A DNA stretch of 44,778 nucleotides from B1SED10-16 sp046498365 (GTDB lineage Bacteria; Desulfobacterota; Desulfobacteria; Desulfobacterales; Desulfosalsimonadaceae). The stretch's first letter is position 1; the number at the start of each line of letters is the position of its first letter. The stretch covers positions 1-44,778 of the forward strand of contig JAWOAV010000172.1 of NCBI GenBank assembly GCA_046498365.1, given 5' to 3'. The notes beneath the pieces were generated by a model, which was given only the letters and a program-made list of their open reading frames with translations, was not told the origin of the DNA and searched no databases. The position numbers and the translations under genes were made by a program. This document shows, one piece after another, positions 22,575 to 30,762 of the stretch.

Positions 22575-23189
22575 TTATTCCATCAGTTGAACAAAAAGAA
22601 AGACCTCTTCCGACCCGATGGATTCACTGAGTAATTCGGGGGCGGTTTTGCTCCCGTCGAGAAAAACGTGAAGAGACCTGTCTGTGTCCAGCTTGCGAAT
22701 GTTTTTCCAGAGAGAGCGGAAGTTTTCCGTGGACATTCGGATCCCGTTTTCCAGAAGTTTCGGGCCAAGCTGCCTGGCCGTCAGGTTGAACAGTTTTACT
22801 GTTATGCGGATGGCGCCGTTTTTTGAAGGAGCGGCATCTCCCGCTTGCACTCCCCCGGGTCGTAACGGCGCATATTCCCCTCCCTTCCTGAACGCCGCCC
22901 CGAAAAGGCCAGGCAGGGCGCCGGAGAGGGCAATGGTGGAAGCGCTTGCGATTTTCCAGCTGTCAATATCATCCACCGGTTTGCCGTCATGCAGAATGGT
23001 CTGGATATGATTGTCAATATAGTCGGCATCCAGCCCCAGTGTTTTTTGAAGCAGTTCCCGGATTGACGACCCGGCCGGCGCATCCACTGAAAACCCGTAT
23101 CCGGAAAACACCGTAAAGAGGCCTTTATCCCCCTCCGGCATTTCAATTGTTATGGTGTTCATTCCCGGCTTTATATCCTTCAATAGCAT
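22575..23189 (-). CDS. Hypothetical protein downstream of the AOR gene
   Basis: I do not recognise this 204-residue protein. It has no signal peptide or membrane segment. Two parts are visible: an N-terminal beta-rich portion (ITIEMPEGDKGLFTVFSGYG) resembling ubiquitin-like folds, with the segment LHDGKPVDDIDSWKIASAST, and a C-terminal portion rich in charged helices (RITVKLFNLTARQLGPKLLE). A Gly/Ala/Pro-rich linker lies between them. It follows the AOR gene on the same strand with 85 bp between, so it may be part of that operon. MoaD-like character of the N-terminal part is only a suggestion. Confidence 0.6.
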   Translation of the reverse strand: MLLKDIKPGMNTITIEMPEGDKGLFTVFSGYGFSVDAPAGSSIRELLQKTLGLDADYIDNHIQTILHDGKPVDDIDSWKIASASTIALSGALPGLFGAAFRKGGEYAPLRPGGVQAGDAAPSKNGAIRITVKLFNLTARQLGPKLLENGIRMSTENFRSLWKNIRKLDTDRSLHVFLDGSKTAPELLSESIGSEEVFLFVQLME

Positions 23190-23232
23190 GAAATCCGGCG
23201 GATACGTTCGCCTTCAAGAGGTTTCCTGGTAA

Positions 23233-23267
23233 TTGCAGAATCCGGCAGAAATCGCCGGATTCTGCAA
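23233..23267 (-). terminator. Strong stem-loop directly after the AOR gene
   Basis: TTGCAGAATCCGGC (23233-23246) is an exact inverted match of GCCGGATTCTGCAA (23254-23267), with a 7-nt loop. It starts 8 nt beyond the AOR stop codon on the minus strand. There is no T-tract, so it may stabilise the AOR mRNA 3' end or reduce expression of the following gene rather than fully terminate. Confidence 0.55.
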
Positions 23268-23274
23268 GAGCGCT

Positions 23275-25014
23275 TTACAAATCCTGAAACACTGAATCGA
23301 GTTCTTCGTCGGTCACCGAAAAAGTGATGTTGTGGGGTTCGATGGCCTCTTTTTTGAAGTAATCAGGGAGCCGGTCGTCATTTTTGGTAAAACCCGCCCG
23401 GGTATTGAAGTCCCGCTCCATTTTGGTCACTTTTTTGCCCAGCGCGACGACGTCGTCGGCTGTGAGTTCCAGTCCGTGAAATGAATTGACCATGTCGATC
23501 ATTGCCTGGAAGGTTTCGGGCTGGTCCAGGGTTGCAAATGCCACAAACAGACACATGCCCACGGAGTCAATGACCGCAGTGGCGTACTGGAGGTTGCGGG
23601 AAAGCTCGATCTGGCCGGCCGGTGCCAGCGGATCCACCGATCCGCCGACGCCAAGCAGGTTGGCGGTAACCGAGTAGCCTGCCGTATGGTCGGCTCCCAT
23701 GGGGCTCGTTGCATAGGTGACGCCGATTCCCTGGACAGCGCGGGGGTCGTATGCCGGCATGGCCTGGTTTTTTACCACGGGTACCCGTTCAACGCCGAAC
23801 ACCTTTCCCGTAACTGCGGCACCGCTGCCGAGGATACGCCCCAAAGGCGTCCCCTTGCCAACTTCCTTGACGAGGTTTATGGCGGCCTCTCCGTCGCCAA
23901 ATTCAGCAAGCCCCGCATCCATGGCAACGCCGATGGTTGCGCCCATTTCAATGGTGTCGATGCCGTAGTCGTCGTCCAGGCGGTCGAGCATAGCGATGAC
24001 ATCGAGGTCGTCGATGCCGCAGTTGCCGCCGTGGGCCCACACGGTTTCATACTCCGGCTGTTTGGTCAGGTAGTGGCCGTCCTTGTCGTGCCATATGCCT
24101 GAGCAGCGAATGACGCACCCCCGGTGGCAGCCGTGGGTGGTCTGGCCGCCGCGCGATTTCATCATTTCTGCCTGGGTCTCGCCGCTGATGGAAGCGGCGC
24201 CTGCAAACCGGCCGGTTTTAAAGTTATAGGTGGGGTATCCGCCGGCTTCGTTGACCACGTTGGTCAGCACGTTGGTCCCGTAGGCAGGCAATCCTTCCCC
24301 TGTTACCGGGTGTTTTTTCAGCCCGTCGACAAAGGCCCGGTTGGCGGTTTTGAATTTTTCCGGGTCCTTGGCCGCTCTCATGGAGGTGCCGTTGTCGTCG
24401 ATGACGATGACCTTGACCCCCTTCGATCCCATGACGGCGCCGACGCCCCCTCGGGCCGCGTGCCGCGCCGGACGTTGTTCCATATCGGTAAACGCGACCG
24501 TTGCGGAGGACAGCTTCATCTCCCCGGCCTGTCCGATGGAGATACAGGCGATTTTATCGCCGTATTCCTGCTTCATTTTATCGACCACGTCGTAGTTGCC
24601 CTTCATTTTCAAGCCGGGATCGGGAGTGATCTCAACGCCTTCAGCGCTGATGCGGATTTTATAGGATTTGTCTTCGGCGGGTTTTCCTTCGAGAACAATG
24701 GCGGCATAGCCGAGACGCGCAATCATCTGGGCGGGCTGCCCGCCGGAGTTGGCCTCCTTGATACCGCCCGTCAGCGGGCTTTTGCACCCGACGGAAATGC
24801 GGCCTGTCATCGCCCCGGTCGTCCCCCCCAGAAGCCCTGGCGCGATCACCAGTTTGTTTTCTTCGCCAAGGGCATGACAGGTGGGTGGCACCTCCTTGGA
24901 AACGATTGCGGATGTCAGCCCGCGGCCTCCCAGTCCGGCAAAATCCCCGATCGGTTCTGTCGTGTAGGCAGGTTCGCCGCCGGGGCCCATGTTGATACGC
25001 AAGATCTTGTCCAT
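23275..25014 (-). CDS. Tungsten-type aldehyde ferredoxin oxidoreductase
   Basis: The 579-residue protein is of the AOR family, a usual length for the family. AORs oxidise aldehydes to carboxylic acids, or reduce acids, with ferredoxin, using a tungsten-bispterin and a [4Fe-4S] cluster. The N-terminal pterin region reads GGRGLTSAIVSKEVPP with AMTGRISVGCKSPLTGG. Cluster-type cysteines lie in HGCHRGCVIRCSG and DSVGMC; their spacing (C-x3-C-x3-C) differs slightly from the well-known C-x2-C-x3-C. AGGAGG lies 6 nt before the ATG. It is paired with a nearby MoaD-like carrier and may feed acids to the beta-oxidation genes upstream. The substrate aldehyde is unknown. Confidence 0.9.
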   Translation of the reverse strand: MDKILRINMGPGGEPAYTTEPIGDFAGLGGRGLTSAIVSKEVPPTCHALGEENKLVIAPGLLGGTTGAMTGRISVGCKSPLTGGIKEANSGGQPAQMIARLGYAAIVLEGKPAEDKSYKIRISAEGVEITPDPGLKMKGNYDVVDKMKQEYGDKIACISIGQAGEMKLSSATVAFTDMEQRPARHAARGGVGAVMGSKGVKVIVIDDNGTSMRAAKDPEKFKTANRAFVDGLKKHPVTGEGLPAYGTNVLTNVVNEAGGYPTYNFKTGRFAGAASISGETQAEMMKSRGGQTTHGCHRGCVIRCSGIWHDKDGHYLTKQPEYETVWAHGGNCGIDDLDVIAMLDRLDDDYGIDTIEMGATIGVAMDAGLAEFGDGEAAINLVKEVGKGTPLGRILGSGAAVTGKVFGVERVPVVKNQAMPAYDPRAVQGIGVTYATSPMGADHTAGYSVTANLLGVGGSVDPLAPAGQIELSRNLQYATAVIDSVGMCLFVAFATLDQPETFQAMIDMVNSFHGLELTADDVVALGKKVTKMERDFNTRAGFTKNDDRLPDYFKKEAIEPHNITFSVTDEELDSVFQDL

Positions 25015-25251
25015 ATCGCACCTCCTGTCAGGATCGGTTTACATGAAAAAAACATCCACGTACAAACGGCTGCGTATATTTTCGCTGCGGTTTCAGCATG
25101 AAAGGCGTTTCGCGTGATCCATGCAGAAAACCGCAGATTCATCAAGGAGTTGATACCATATAACGATTCTTCCTGGTCCTGGACGCGGTCGCCTTTACGG
25201 GTTAACTATAACGGTTGGGAATGGAAATATCAAACAATAAACCCATGGTTT

Positions 25252-26073
25252 TCATCCGGTTCCATTCTTCATATCCGTACCTCCGGATTCTTTACTGCCG
25301 ATTGTTTCCGAAAAATCAGGCGGCCGTCCGTGCTTGCCGTCTTCATAACATTTGCGCGCATACCAGTCCATCTGTCGGCATATGCCGCGGATGATCCTGA
25401 CCTCAACCGCCTGCAGCGGCAGGCGTGAAAAAAAGCGGCGGAAACGGTCCATCCAGTATTCCGGGTTGTCGGGCTGGATGAAACTGATGCGAACCAGCAT
25501 GTTTTTCAACTGCTCGTACATGGCGTCGAGATCCGGGCGGAGCGCGAGCTTGGGGTGAAATGCGTCATTGTTGAGCGTGGCGGCATTGAACAGTTCATAA
25601 CAGACGATCATGACGGCCTGGGCCAGGTTGATGGAGGAAAACGCGGCCGTGCGGATGGTTACCAGTTCATGGCAGTTGCGCAGCTCATCATTGGTCAATC
25701 CCCGGTCTTCCGGCCCGAAAACGATCGCAACCCGGTTCTCCCGGCTGACGGGAACCAGGAATTCCGCCATTTTTGCTGGGGTTGCCACCCTTTGGCGGCT
25801 TTTCCCAAGCCGGGCCGTGGTGCCGACCACGTATCCGGCATCGGCCACCGCGCTTTTTAAATCGTCAAAGCGCCTCATGGCATGAATGGTATTGGCGGCC
25901 GCGTGGGTGGCCAGCGTGAGGGCCCGGTCGATATTGATTTCTTCGGTGGAAACCACGTGAAGCTTTGAAATGCCCATGTTTCGCATGCACCTTGCGACCG
26001 ATCCGATATTTTCGGGAAAGCGCGGGTGATGCAGCACAATCGTTATATTTTCCAGGTGAATCCTGTTTTTCAT
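25252..26073 (-). CDS. TrmJ-like SpoU-family RNA methyltransferase
   Basis: The 273-residue SPOUT protein shows HHPRFPENIGSVARCMRNMG, VFGPEDRGLTNDEL and SSINLAQAVMIVCYEL, the three knot motifs of TrmJ/TrmH methyltransferases. TrmJ methylates the ribose 2'-O of nucleotide 32 in several tRNAs using SAM. The ATG at 26073 is preceded by GAGG and overlaps the LysR stop codon as ATGA, so it is translationally coupled to the LysR gene; an upstream ATG at 26106 would overlap more and is less likely. The C-terminal part is charged and variable, as in TrmJ. The exact target is inferred from the family. Confidence 0.85.
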   Translation of the reverse strand: MKNRIHLENITIVLHHPRFPENIGSVARCMRNMGISKLHVVSTEEINIDRALTLATHAAANTIHAMRRFDDLKSAVADAGYVVGTTARLGKSRQRVATPAKMAEFLVPVSRENRVAIVFGPEDRGLTNDELRNCHELVTIRTAAFSSINLAQAVMIVCYELFNAATLNNDAFHPKLALRPDLDAMYEQLKNMLVRISFIQPDNPEYWMDRFRRFFSRLPLQAVEVRIIRGICRQMDWYARKCYEDGKHGRPPDFSETIGSKESGGTDMKNGTG

Positions 26074-26957
26074 ACTTCCCTCAGAAAATCCATAAACGCC
26101 TCGCATACGGGGGATTGTGTTCGGTTTTTGTGGTATGTCAGGTAAAAATGACGACGCAGGTCCATGTCCATTACGGGGAGGGCCTCCAGGTTTTTTGCCT
26201 TGACATCGTCCGCAACGGCAATTTCTGAAAGGATCGACACGCCGATGCCCGACTTGATTCCCTGTATCACGGATGTCGTGCTCCCAAGCGTAGCGGAAAT
26301 GGAAAAGTCTCTCAGTTCAAGCCCTTTTGCCGCCAGGTGGTTTTCAACGGATTTTCGGGTTCCCGATCCTTTCTCTCGTATGATGAAGGGCTCTTTTTGA
26401 AGATCTGTCAGTCGCACGCCCTTTTTTCCCGACCACCGGTGGCCGGCGGGTATCACCAGGCGCATGTCATCGGCAAACCATTTTTCCTGTACAATTCCGC
26501 CCTGATCCACTTTTGCCCCGACCACGCCGAAATCCAGACGGTTGTCAAGGACGGCATCGATGACCTGCCTGGTGTCGCCGACCTCGATGGAAAGGGTTAC
26601 CCCGGGATGTTTTTGTTTAAAATCACCGATCAGGCGGGGGAGCAGATACCCTCCCGGAATCGTGCTCCCCCCAAGGGTAAGCTTGCCGCTGACAACGCCC
26701 ATGAAACGGGCCATGGAATCCTCCGCTTCCTCCGCAAGCCGGATGATCCGCCGGGCATAGGTGTACAAAAGGCTGCCCGCCCCCGTGGGAAGGGTTGTTT
26801 TTCCCATCCGGTCGATAAGTCGGCATCCAAAGTGCTCTTCAAGATCCTTGATATGACTGCTGACGGTCGGTTGTGTCAGGTGGACCGCATCGGCGGCCTT
26901 TGAAAAGCTTTTGAGGTCGATTACCTTTTGAAATATTTTCAGCTGCCAGATATCCAT
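26070..26957 (-). CDS. LysR-type regulator, selenium-metabolism associated
   Basis: The 295-residue LysR protein has the N-terminal winged helix-turn-helix (MDIWQLKIFQKVIDLKSFSK, then AADAVHLTQPTVSSHIKDLE) and a periplasmic-binding-protein-like effector domain (about 90-295). It resembles the LysR group found beside selenium-metabolism genes. It is divergent from the yedF gene, with 154 bp between, and overlaps the downstream trmJ start by four bases (ATGA). It probably controls yedF. The inverted repeat TATTGATA/TATCAACA (26968-26975 and 26990-26997), which lies within 11-40 bp of its start codon, is a candidate autoregulatory site. Confidence 0.75.
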   Translation of the reverse strand: MDIWQLKIFQKVIDLKSFSKAADAVHLTQPTVSSHIKDLEEHFGCRLIDRMGKTTLPTGAGSLLYTYARRIIRLAEEAEDSMARFMGVVSGKLTLGGSTIPGGYLLPRLIGDFKQKHPGVTLSIEVGDTRQVIDAVLDNRLDFGVVGAKVDQGGIVQEKWFADDMRLVIPAGHRWSGKKGVRLTDLQKEPFIIREKGSGTRKSVENHLAAKGLELRDFSISATLGSTTSVIQGIKSGIGVSILSEIAVADDVKAKNLEALPVMDMDLRRHFYLTYHKNRTQSPVCEAFMDFLREV

Positions 26958-26967
26958 TGACGTGTCC

Positions 26968-26997
26968 TATTGATAAATTGAATGACACATATCAACA
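26968..26997. promoter_or_regulatory. Candidate LysR binding site TATTGATA-N14-TATCAACA
   Basis: The arms are inverted copies with one mismatch and 14 bases between them. LysR boxes typically have short arms around an A/T-rich centre. It lies immediately upstream of the LysR start, so it could mediate autoregulation. Confidence 0.4.
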
Positions 26998-27053
26998 ATC
27001 ATAGGAAATAGCAATTTGATTTGTCCCCCCAAAAAAGGGTAAAGAAAAGTTTG

Positions 27054-27079
27054 ACCGGAAATTTGCAGGGTTTTCCGGT
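27054..27079 (+). promoter_or_regulatory. Inverted repeat upstream of yedF
   Basis: ACCGGAAA (27054-27061) and TTTCCGGT (27072-27079) are a perfect 8-bp inverted repeat with a 10-bp spacer, 33 bp before the yedF ATG. It overlaps a weak -35-like TTTGCA at 27062-27067 whose -10-like partner CATAAT is at 27085-27090 (17-bp spacing). It may be the LysR operator or a hairpin in the leader. Confidence 0.45.
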
Positions 27080-27111
27080 TGTCACATAATCCCTTTTGCA
27101 GGAAGAGACTT

Positions 27112-27720
27112 ATGAAAGAGATCGATGCAAGGAACCTGGCGTGCCCGGGCCCGGTATTACTGACACGGGATGTGCTTGAAAAGGAAAAGCCTTCAAAAGT
27201 GAACGTTATTGTGAACAACGATGCGTCACGACAGAATGTGGCACGGTTTTTACAATCCGTGGGGTATGCCGTCAGTGATAAAGCGATGGGCGCTGATTTT
27301 CACGTCACAGGAACAGGCGGTAGCCAGGAAACAGGCATGCCGGAGGAAGCGCCCGATTCCGTTTTTTCGGATGAGGGGCCGGCGCGCAGAATACTGGTCC
27401 TGATCACCACGGACCGGATGGGTTACGGCGACGATTCGCTGGGGCAGAAATTGATGGCCAATTTTATCCGAACGCTGAAGGAGTTCGGTCCTGACCTGTG
27501 GCGGCTCGTCCTTTTGAACAGCGGCGTGAAGCACGCCATTGCATCATCGGACCTGGTTGATGTTCTGCAGAACCTTGAAAATGATGGCGTGAAAATCATG
27601 GTCTGCGGCACGTGCCTGGAGCATTATGGATTGTCGGAGGCAAAACAGGCCGGGGAGACCACCAATATGCTCGACATCGTTACAGCCATGCACCTCGCGG
27701 ACAAGGTCATAACCCTCTAG
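27112..27720 (+). CDS. yedF: YedF-type selenium metabolism protein
   Basis: The 202-residue protein has an N-terminal TusA/SirA-like domain with CPGP (C11) in ARNLACPGPVLLTR and a C-terminal DsrE-like half ending with VCGTCLEHYG. This two-domain form is the YedF selenium metabolism protein, usually found in selenocysteine-using bacteria. It is thought to handle selenium or sulfur during selenide supply. The ATG at 27112 follows GGAAGAG; the longer reading frame from TTG at 27079 is less likely. It is divergent from the LysR gene. The window contains no sure selenoprotein, so selenocysteine use is only implied. Confidence 0.8.
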   Translation: MKEIDARNLACPGPVLLTRDVLEKEKPSKVNVIVNNDASRQNVARFLQSVGYAVSDKAMGADFHVTGTGGSQETGMPEEAPDSVFSDEGPARRILVLITTDRMGYGDDSLGQKLMANFIRTLKEFGPDLWRLVLLNSGVKHAIASSDLVDVLQNLENDGVKIMVCGTCLEHYGLSEAKQAGETTNMLDIVTAMHLADKVITL

Positions 27721-28102
27721 CCGCCGGCGGGCCGCGTCCTTCTCTTCCAGCGGCCCTCCATTCGGCAGGATCCCTCCTTTACAAATCGTTTCTGATTACA
27801 AATCTTTGCATTTATCAATAGACATGGTGATCAGGAAGACCTCGTAGACCCCTTGCGGGTGCCCGAAATCCGGGCACCCGCAAGGGGTGCACCTACGGGC
27901 TCACATTTTGTGTGAATATTTATCGTATCTATACAAGAATGCAAAAATTAGTAAATCAAAATACCCATTCCCGCAACCGCGTTTTGCGAAGTAAACGGAC
28001 AAATGTACAGTATGCGGCGTGTTTGGCCTTTTTGTGTTGAATTGTCATATCGCTATGGTTATGTAATTTCAGATACTGTAACTTCAACCCGGAGGGAGAC
28101 CC
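27721..28102. other. Gene-free gap containing family B repeat copy 3
   Basis: It holds the repeat element at 27805-27945 and A/T-rich sequence before the persulfide reductase gene. TTGAAT at 28037-28042 followed 17 bp later by TATGTA at 28060 may be a weak promoter. Nothing else is recognised. Confidence 0.5.
27805..27945 (+). repeat. Dispersed inverted-repeat element, family B copy 3
   Basis: The ends TTTGCATTTATCAATAGACA and the complement of AATGCAAA form terminal inverted repeats; flanking GATTACAAATC and the inverted GTAAATC extend them. The apex carries ACCCCTTGCGGGTGCCC paired with GGGCACCCGCAAGGGGT, as in copy 2. Confidence 0.75.
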
Positions 28103-29770
28103 ATGACAGAAAAACTTCTTATTATAGGGGGCGTTGCCGGAGGTGCGACAGCCGCCGCCCGTGCCAGAAGGCTTAACGAAAAGGTGCAGATCGTCATGTT
28201 TGAGCGGGGGCCGTATATCTCTTTTGCCAATTGCGGACTTCCATACCACATTGGCGGGGTTATCAAAAAAAGGGATGATCTCCTGGTGACTACCGCGGAA
28301 ATGTTTCGAAAACGATACGGGGTGGATGTCCGGGTCAAAACCGAAGTCCTTGCCATCGACCGGAGCAACCGGACCGTTCGGGCAAAAAACGTAGAAACCG
28401 GGGAAGAATATACCGAATCGTATGATTCTATTATCCTGTCTCCCGGCGCCGAACCGATCCGGCCCCCGTGCGAAGGCATTGATGCGGAAACGATTTTTAC
28501 CCTGAGAAACATACCGGATATGGACCGCATCAATGCGTACCTGGACGAAACCCCCCCTGCGGCGGCCGTTGTGGTCGGCGGCGGCTTCATCGGCCTCGAG
28601 ATGGCGGAAAACCTTGTATTCAGAGGAATCAAAACGACTGTCGTCGAAAGGCTCGACCAAGTCATGTCCCCGCTGGATATGGATATGGCCAATTTTGTCC
28701 ATGGCCACTTGAAGGAAAAAGGCGTTGAATTGGTGCTTGGGGACGGCATCTGCGCATTTGAGAAAAAGGACGGCCGGTTGGTTGTTGCAACAGATGGGGG
28801 GAAAAGCATTGCGTGCGATATGGTCGTGCTGTCCGTGGGCATAAAACCGGAGACAAGGCTGGCCATGGATGCGGGGCTTTCGTTAGGCGAAACAGGGGCC
28901 ATCCTGGTTGACGCAACCATGCGTACAAGTGATCCCTGTATCTATGCCGTGGGCGACGCTGTTGAGGTCCATGATTACATTACCGGCAGGAAGACCATAA
29001 CCGCCCTGGCCGGGCCGGCCAACAAGCAGGGGCGGATCGCCGCAGACAACGTCATGCGAAGGCCTTCGATCTTTTATGGAACCCTGGGGACCGCTATTGT
29101 CAAGATTTTTGATCTGACAGTGGCGCAAACCGGCCTGAACGAAAAAATGGCCCGAAAATGGGGTACAGCCTGCCTTGTCAGTTATACCCATTCCGGCTCC
29201 CACGCGGGGTATTATCCCGGGGGGGAGACGATTTCTATCAAACTCCTTTTTTCTCCCCACAACGGCCGGATTCTTGGTGCGCAGATGGTAGGCAAGGACG
29301 GCGTGGACAAGCGGATCGACGTTATCGCTACGGCCATATACGCCAAAATGACCGTATTCGACCTGCAAAACCTTGAATTGGCATATGCACCCCCGTACGG
29401 CTCCGCCAAAGATCCCGTCAACATCGCCGGGTATGTGGCATCCAACATTTTGAAAGATGACGTGGAAAATATCCATATCCACGAGTTGAAGAGCCTTGAC
29501 CCGGACACGTATGTGCTGCTGGACGTGCGATCAAAGATCGAGCTGAAAATTTCCGGTCAGATCGAGGGCGCTCTTCACATCCACATCGATGATTTGCGGG
29601 AGCGGCTGGAGGAACTTGATCGGGAGAAAATCTATATCACCTATTGCGCGGTCGGCTACAGGGCCTATCTGGCGTATCGCTTGTTGACCCAAAGCGGGTT
29701 CAAGGCGAAAAACCTGAGCGGCGGATATGAAACCTACATGATGGCATCGGGCATCCTGGCATCCGGCTGA
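28103..29770 (+). CDS. CoA-disulfide/persulfide reductase with rhodanese domain
   Basis: The 555-residue flavoprotein begins with the FAD motif IIGGVAGGATAAARARR and has the CoA-disulfide-reductase Cys44 in FANCGLPYHIGG. A second GGGFIGLE motif binds NAD(P)H. Residues ~460-550 are a rhodanese domain with a Cys in YCAVGYRAYL (C515), which can take up persulfide sulfur. This fused form is known from NAD(P)H-dependent persulfide or polysulfide reductases. It probably reduces CoA persulfide, CoA disulfide or sulfur with electrons from NAD(P)H. GGAGGGAG stands upstream of the ATG. It is followed by a thiol peroxidase gene and belongs to a redox/sulfur neighbourhood. Confidence 0.88.
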   Translation: MTEKLLIIGGVAGGATAAARARRLNEKVQIVMFERGPYISFANCGLPYHIGGVIKKRDDLLVTTAEMFRKRYGVDVRVKTEVLAIDRSNRTVRAKNVETGEEYTESYDSIILSPGAEPIRPPCEGIDAETIFTLRNIPDMDRINAYLDETPPAAAVVVGGGFIGLEMAENLVFRGIKTTVVERLDQVMSPLDMDMANFVHGHLKEKGVELVLGDGICAFEKKDGRLVVATDGGKSIACDMVVLSVGIKPETRLAMDAGLSLGETGAILVDATMRTSDPCIYAVGDAVEVHDYITGRKTITALAGPANKQGRIAADNVMRRPSIFYGTLGTAIVKIFDLTVAQTGLNEKMARKWGTACLVSYTHSGSHAGYYPGGETISIKLLFSPHNGRILGAQMVGKDGVDKRIDVIATAIYAKMTVFDLQNLELAYAPPYGSAKDPVNIAGYVASNILKDDVENIHIHELKSLDPDTYVLLDVRSKIELKISGQIEGALHIHIDDLRERLEELDREKIYITYCAVGYRAYLAYRLLTQSGFKAKNLSGGYETYMMASGILASG

Positions 29771-29793
29771 GCATGGAAATTTGCCCTCTGGGA

Positions 29794-29821
29794 TTGACGA
29801 ACCGGAATTCAGGAATATTTT
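29794..29821 (+). promoter_or_regulatory. Possible sigma-70 promoter before the thiol peroxidase gene
   Basis: TTGACG at 29794-29799 is followed by TATTTT at 29816-29821 with 16-bp spacing, 50 bp before the tpx start. The match at -10 is modest, so the call is tentative. Confidence 0.3.
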
Positions 29822-29870
29822 ATTATAAAGGAAGTTTTTTGATTTTTATTCTTGGTAAAGGAGATAACAA

Positions 29871-30521
29871 ATGGCAGAGGTGACACTGAAAGGAAAAACG
29901 GTCCGGACCAATGGACAATTGCCGGAAATCGGCTCGGCCGCGCCGGATTTCCTGCTCGTTTCAACCGCCTTAAAGGACGTGCGGTTATCAGATTTTACGG
30001 GAAAAAATGTGATCATGAACATTTTTCCGAGCCTTGAAACGAGAGTTTGCGCGGAATCCATACGGAGGTTCAATGAAATGGCCGACAGCCTCGATAACAC
30101 AGAGGTGCTTTGCATTTCCAGGGATCTCCCCTTCGCCCACGAACGCTTCAATGTTAAAGAAGGTATAGATAATGTGGTTTCGCTCTCCGAGATGCGAAGC
30201 AATGACTTCGGAGATCGCTACGGACTTCGGATTCTGGATGGCCCGTTTGCGGGACTGCTCTCGCGGGCCGTGGTCGTGATCGACGAAAACCACCGCGTGA
30301 TTTATACGCAGATGGTAGAAGAAATCTCCGAAGAACCCGACTATGAATCCGCAGTTGCCGCAGTGGTGAACGCGGATGCAGCCGTGAGCGCGCAGGGTTC
30401 CGGAGACACGGTTGCCGGAGCGTCCGGCGACGAATTCTGTACAAAGATGCCGACAGGAGAGCATGCACGGCTTTCCGATGAGGATGAGGCATGCGATGAT
30501 GGTCGATCCGGAAAGATATAG
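29871..30521 (+). CDS. tpx: Thiol peroxidase (Tpx/atypical 2-Cys peroxiredoxin family)
   Basis: The 216-residue protein is Tpx family; the peroxidatic Cys is C60 in FPSLETRVCAESIRRFN. The region that holds the resolving Cys in E. coli Tpx (SRFCGAEG) reads ERFNVKEG here, so Asn94 replaces it; C81 (VLCISRD) is kept. The usual family length is about 165-170 residues. This protein carries a ~48-residue C-terminal extension with two more Cys (DEFCTKM, DEACDD). It reduces hydroperoxides, with the changed reducing route unknown. AAAGGAG precedes the ATG. It follows the persulfide reductase by 100 bp and is followed by a repeat A copy. Confidence 0.85.
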   Translation: MAEVTLKGKTVRTNGQLPEIGSAAPDFLLVSTALKDVRLSDFTGKNVIMNIFPSLETRVCAESIRRFNEMADSLDNTEVLCISRDLPFAHERFNVKEGIDNVVSLSEMRSNDFGDRYGLRILDGPFAGLLSRAVVVIDENHRVIYTQMVEEISEEPDYESAVAAVVNADAAVSAQGSGDTVAGASGDEFCTKMPTGEHARLSDEDEACDDGRSGKI

Positions 30522-30553
30522 AACCCATAAAGAGATTGGGACGAAAGACAATG

Positions 30554-30710
30554 TTGATGAGCCCGTAAAAAGTCGATTTTGGACGGCAAAGTAAAACGTT
30601 CAAGATCAAGGCGTGTGCAATTTTTTAAGAATTGATCGTACGTAGCCGTAGGTGAGATTCTTCAAAAATTGTGCGCAACGCAGATATTGGGCTTTTTACG
30701 AAGCCGTCAA
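30554..30710 (+). repeat. Dispersed inverted-repeat element, family A copy 3
   Basis: Same orientation as copy 1; the sequence from GACGGCAAAGTAAAA to the closing CTTTTTACGAAGCCGTCAA is nearly identical. It lies between the tpx and usp genes, about 30 bp after tpx. Confidence 0.75.
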
Positions 30711-30762
30711 TGTTGAGATAGGTTCGGATAAATAACCCAGCCCACAGCCAAGGAGACAATTG

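Noticed and set aside
25015..25251. Possible molybdenum/tungsten cofactor riboswitch upstream of the AOR gene
   Set aside because: I looked for a conserved structured leader and saw none that I could support from sequence alone.
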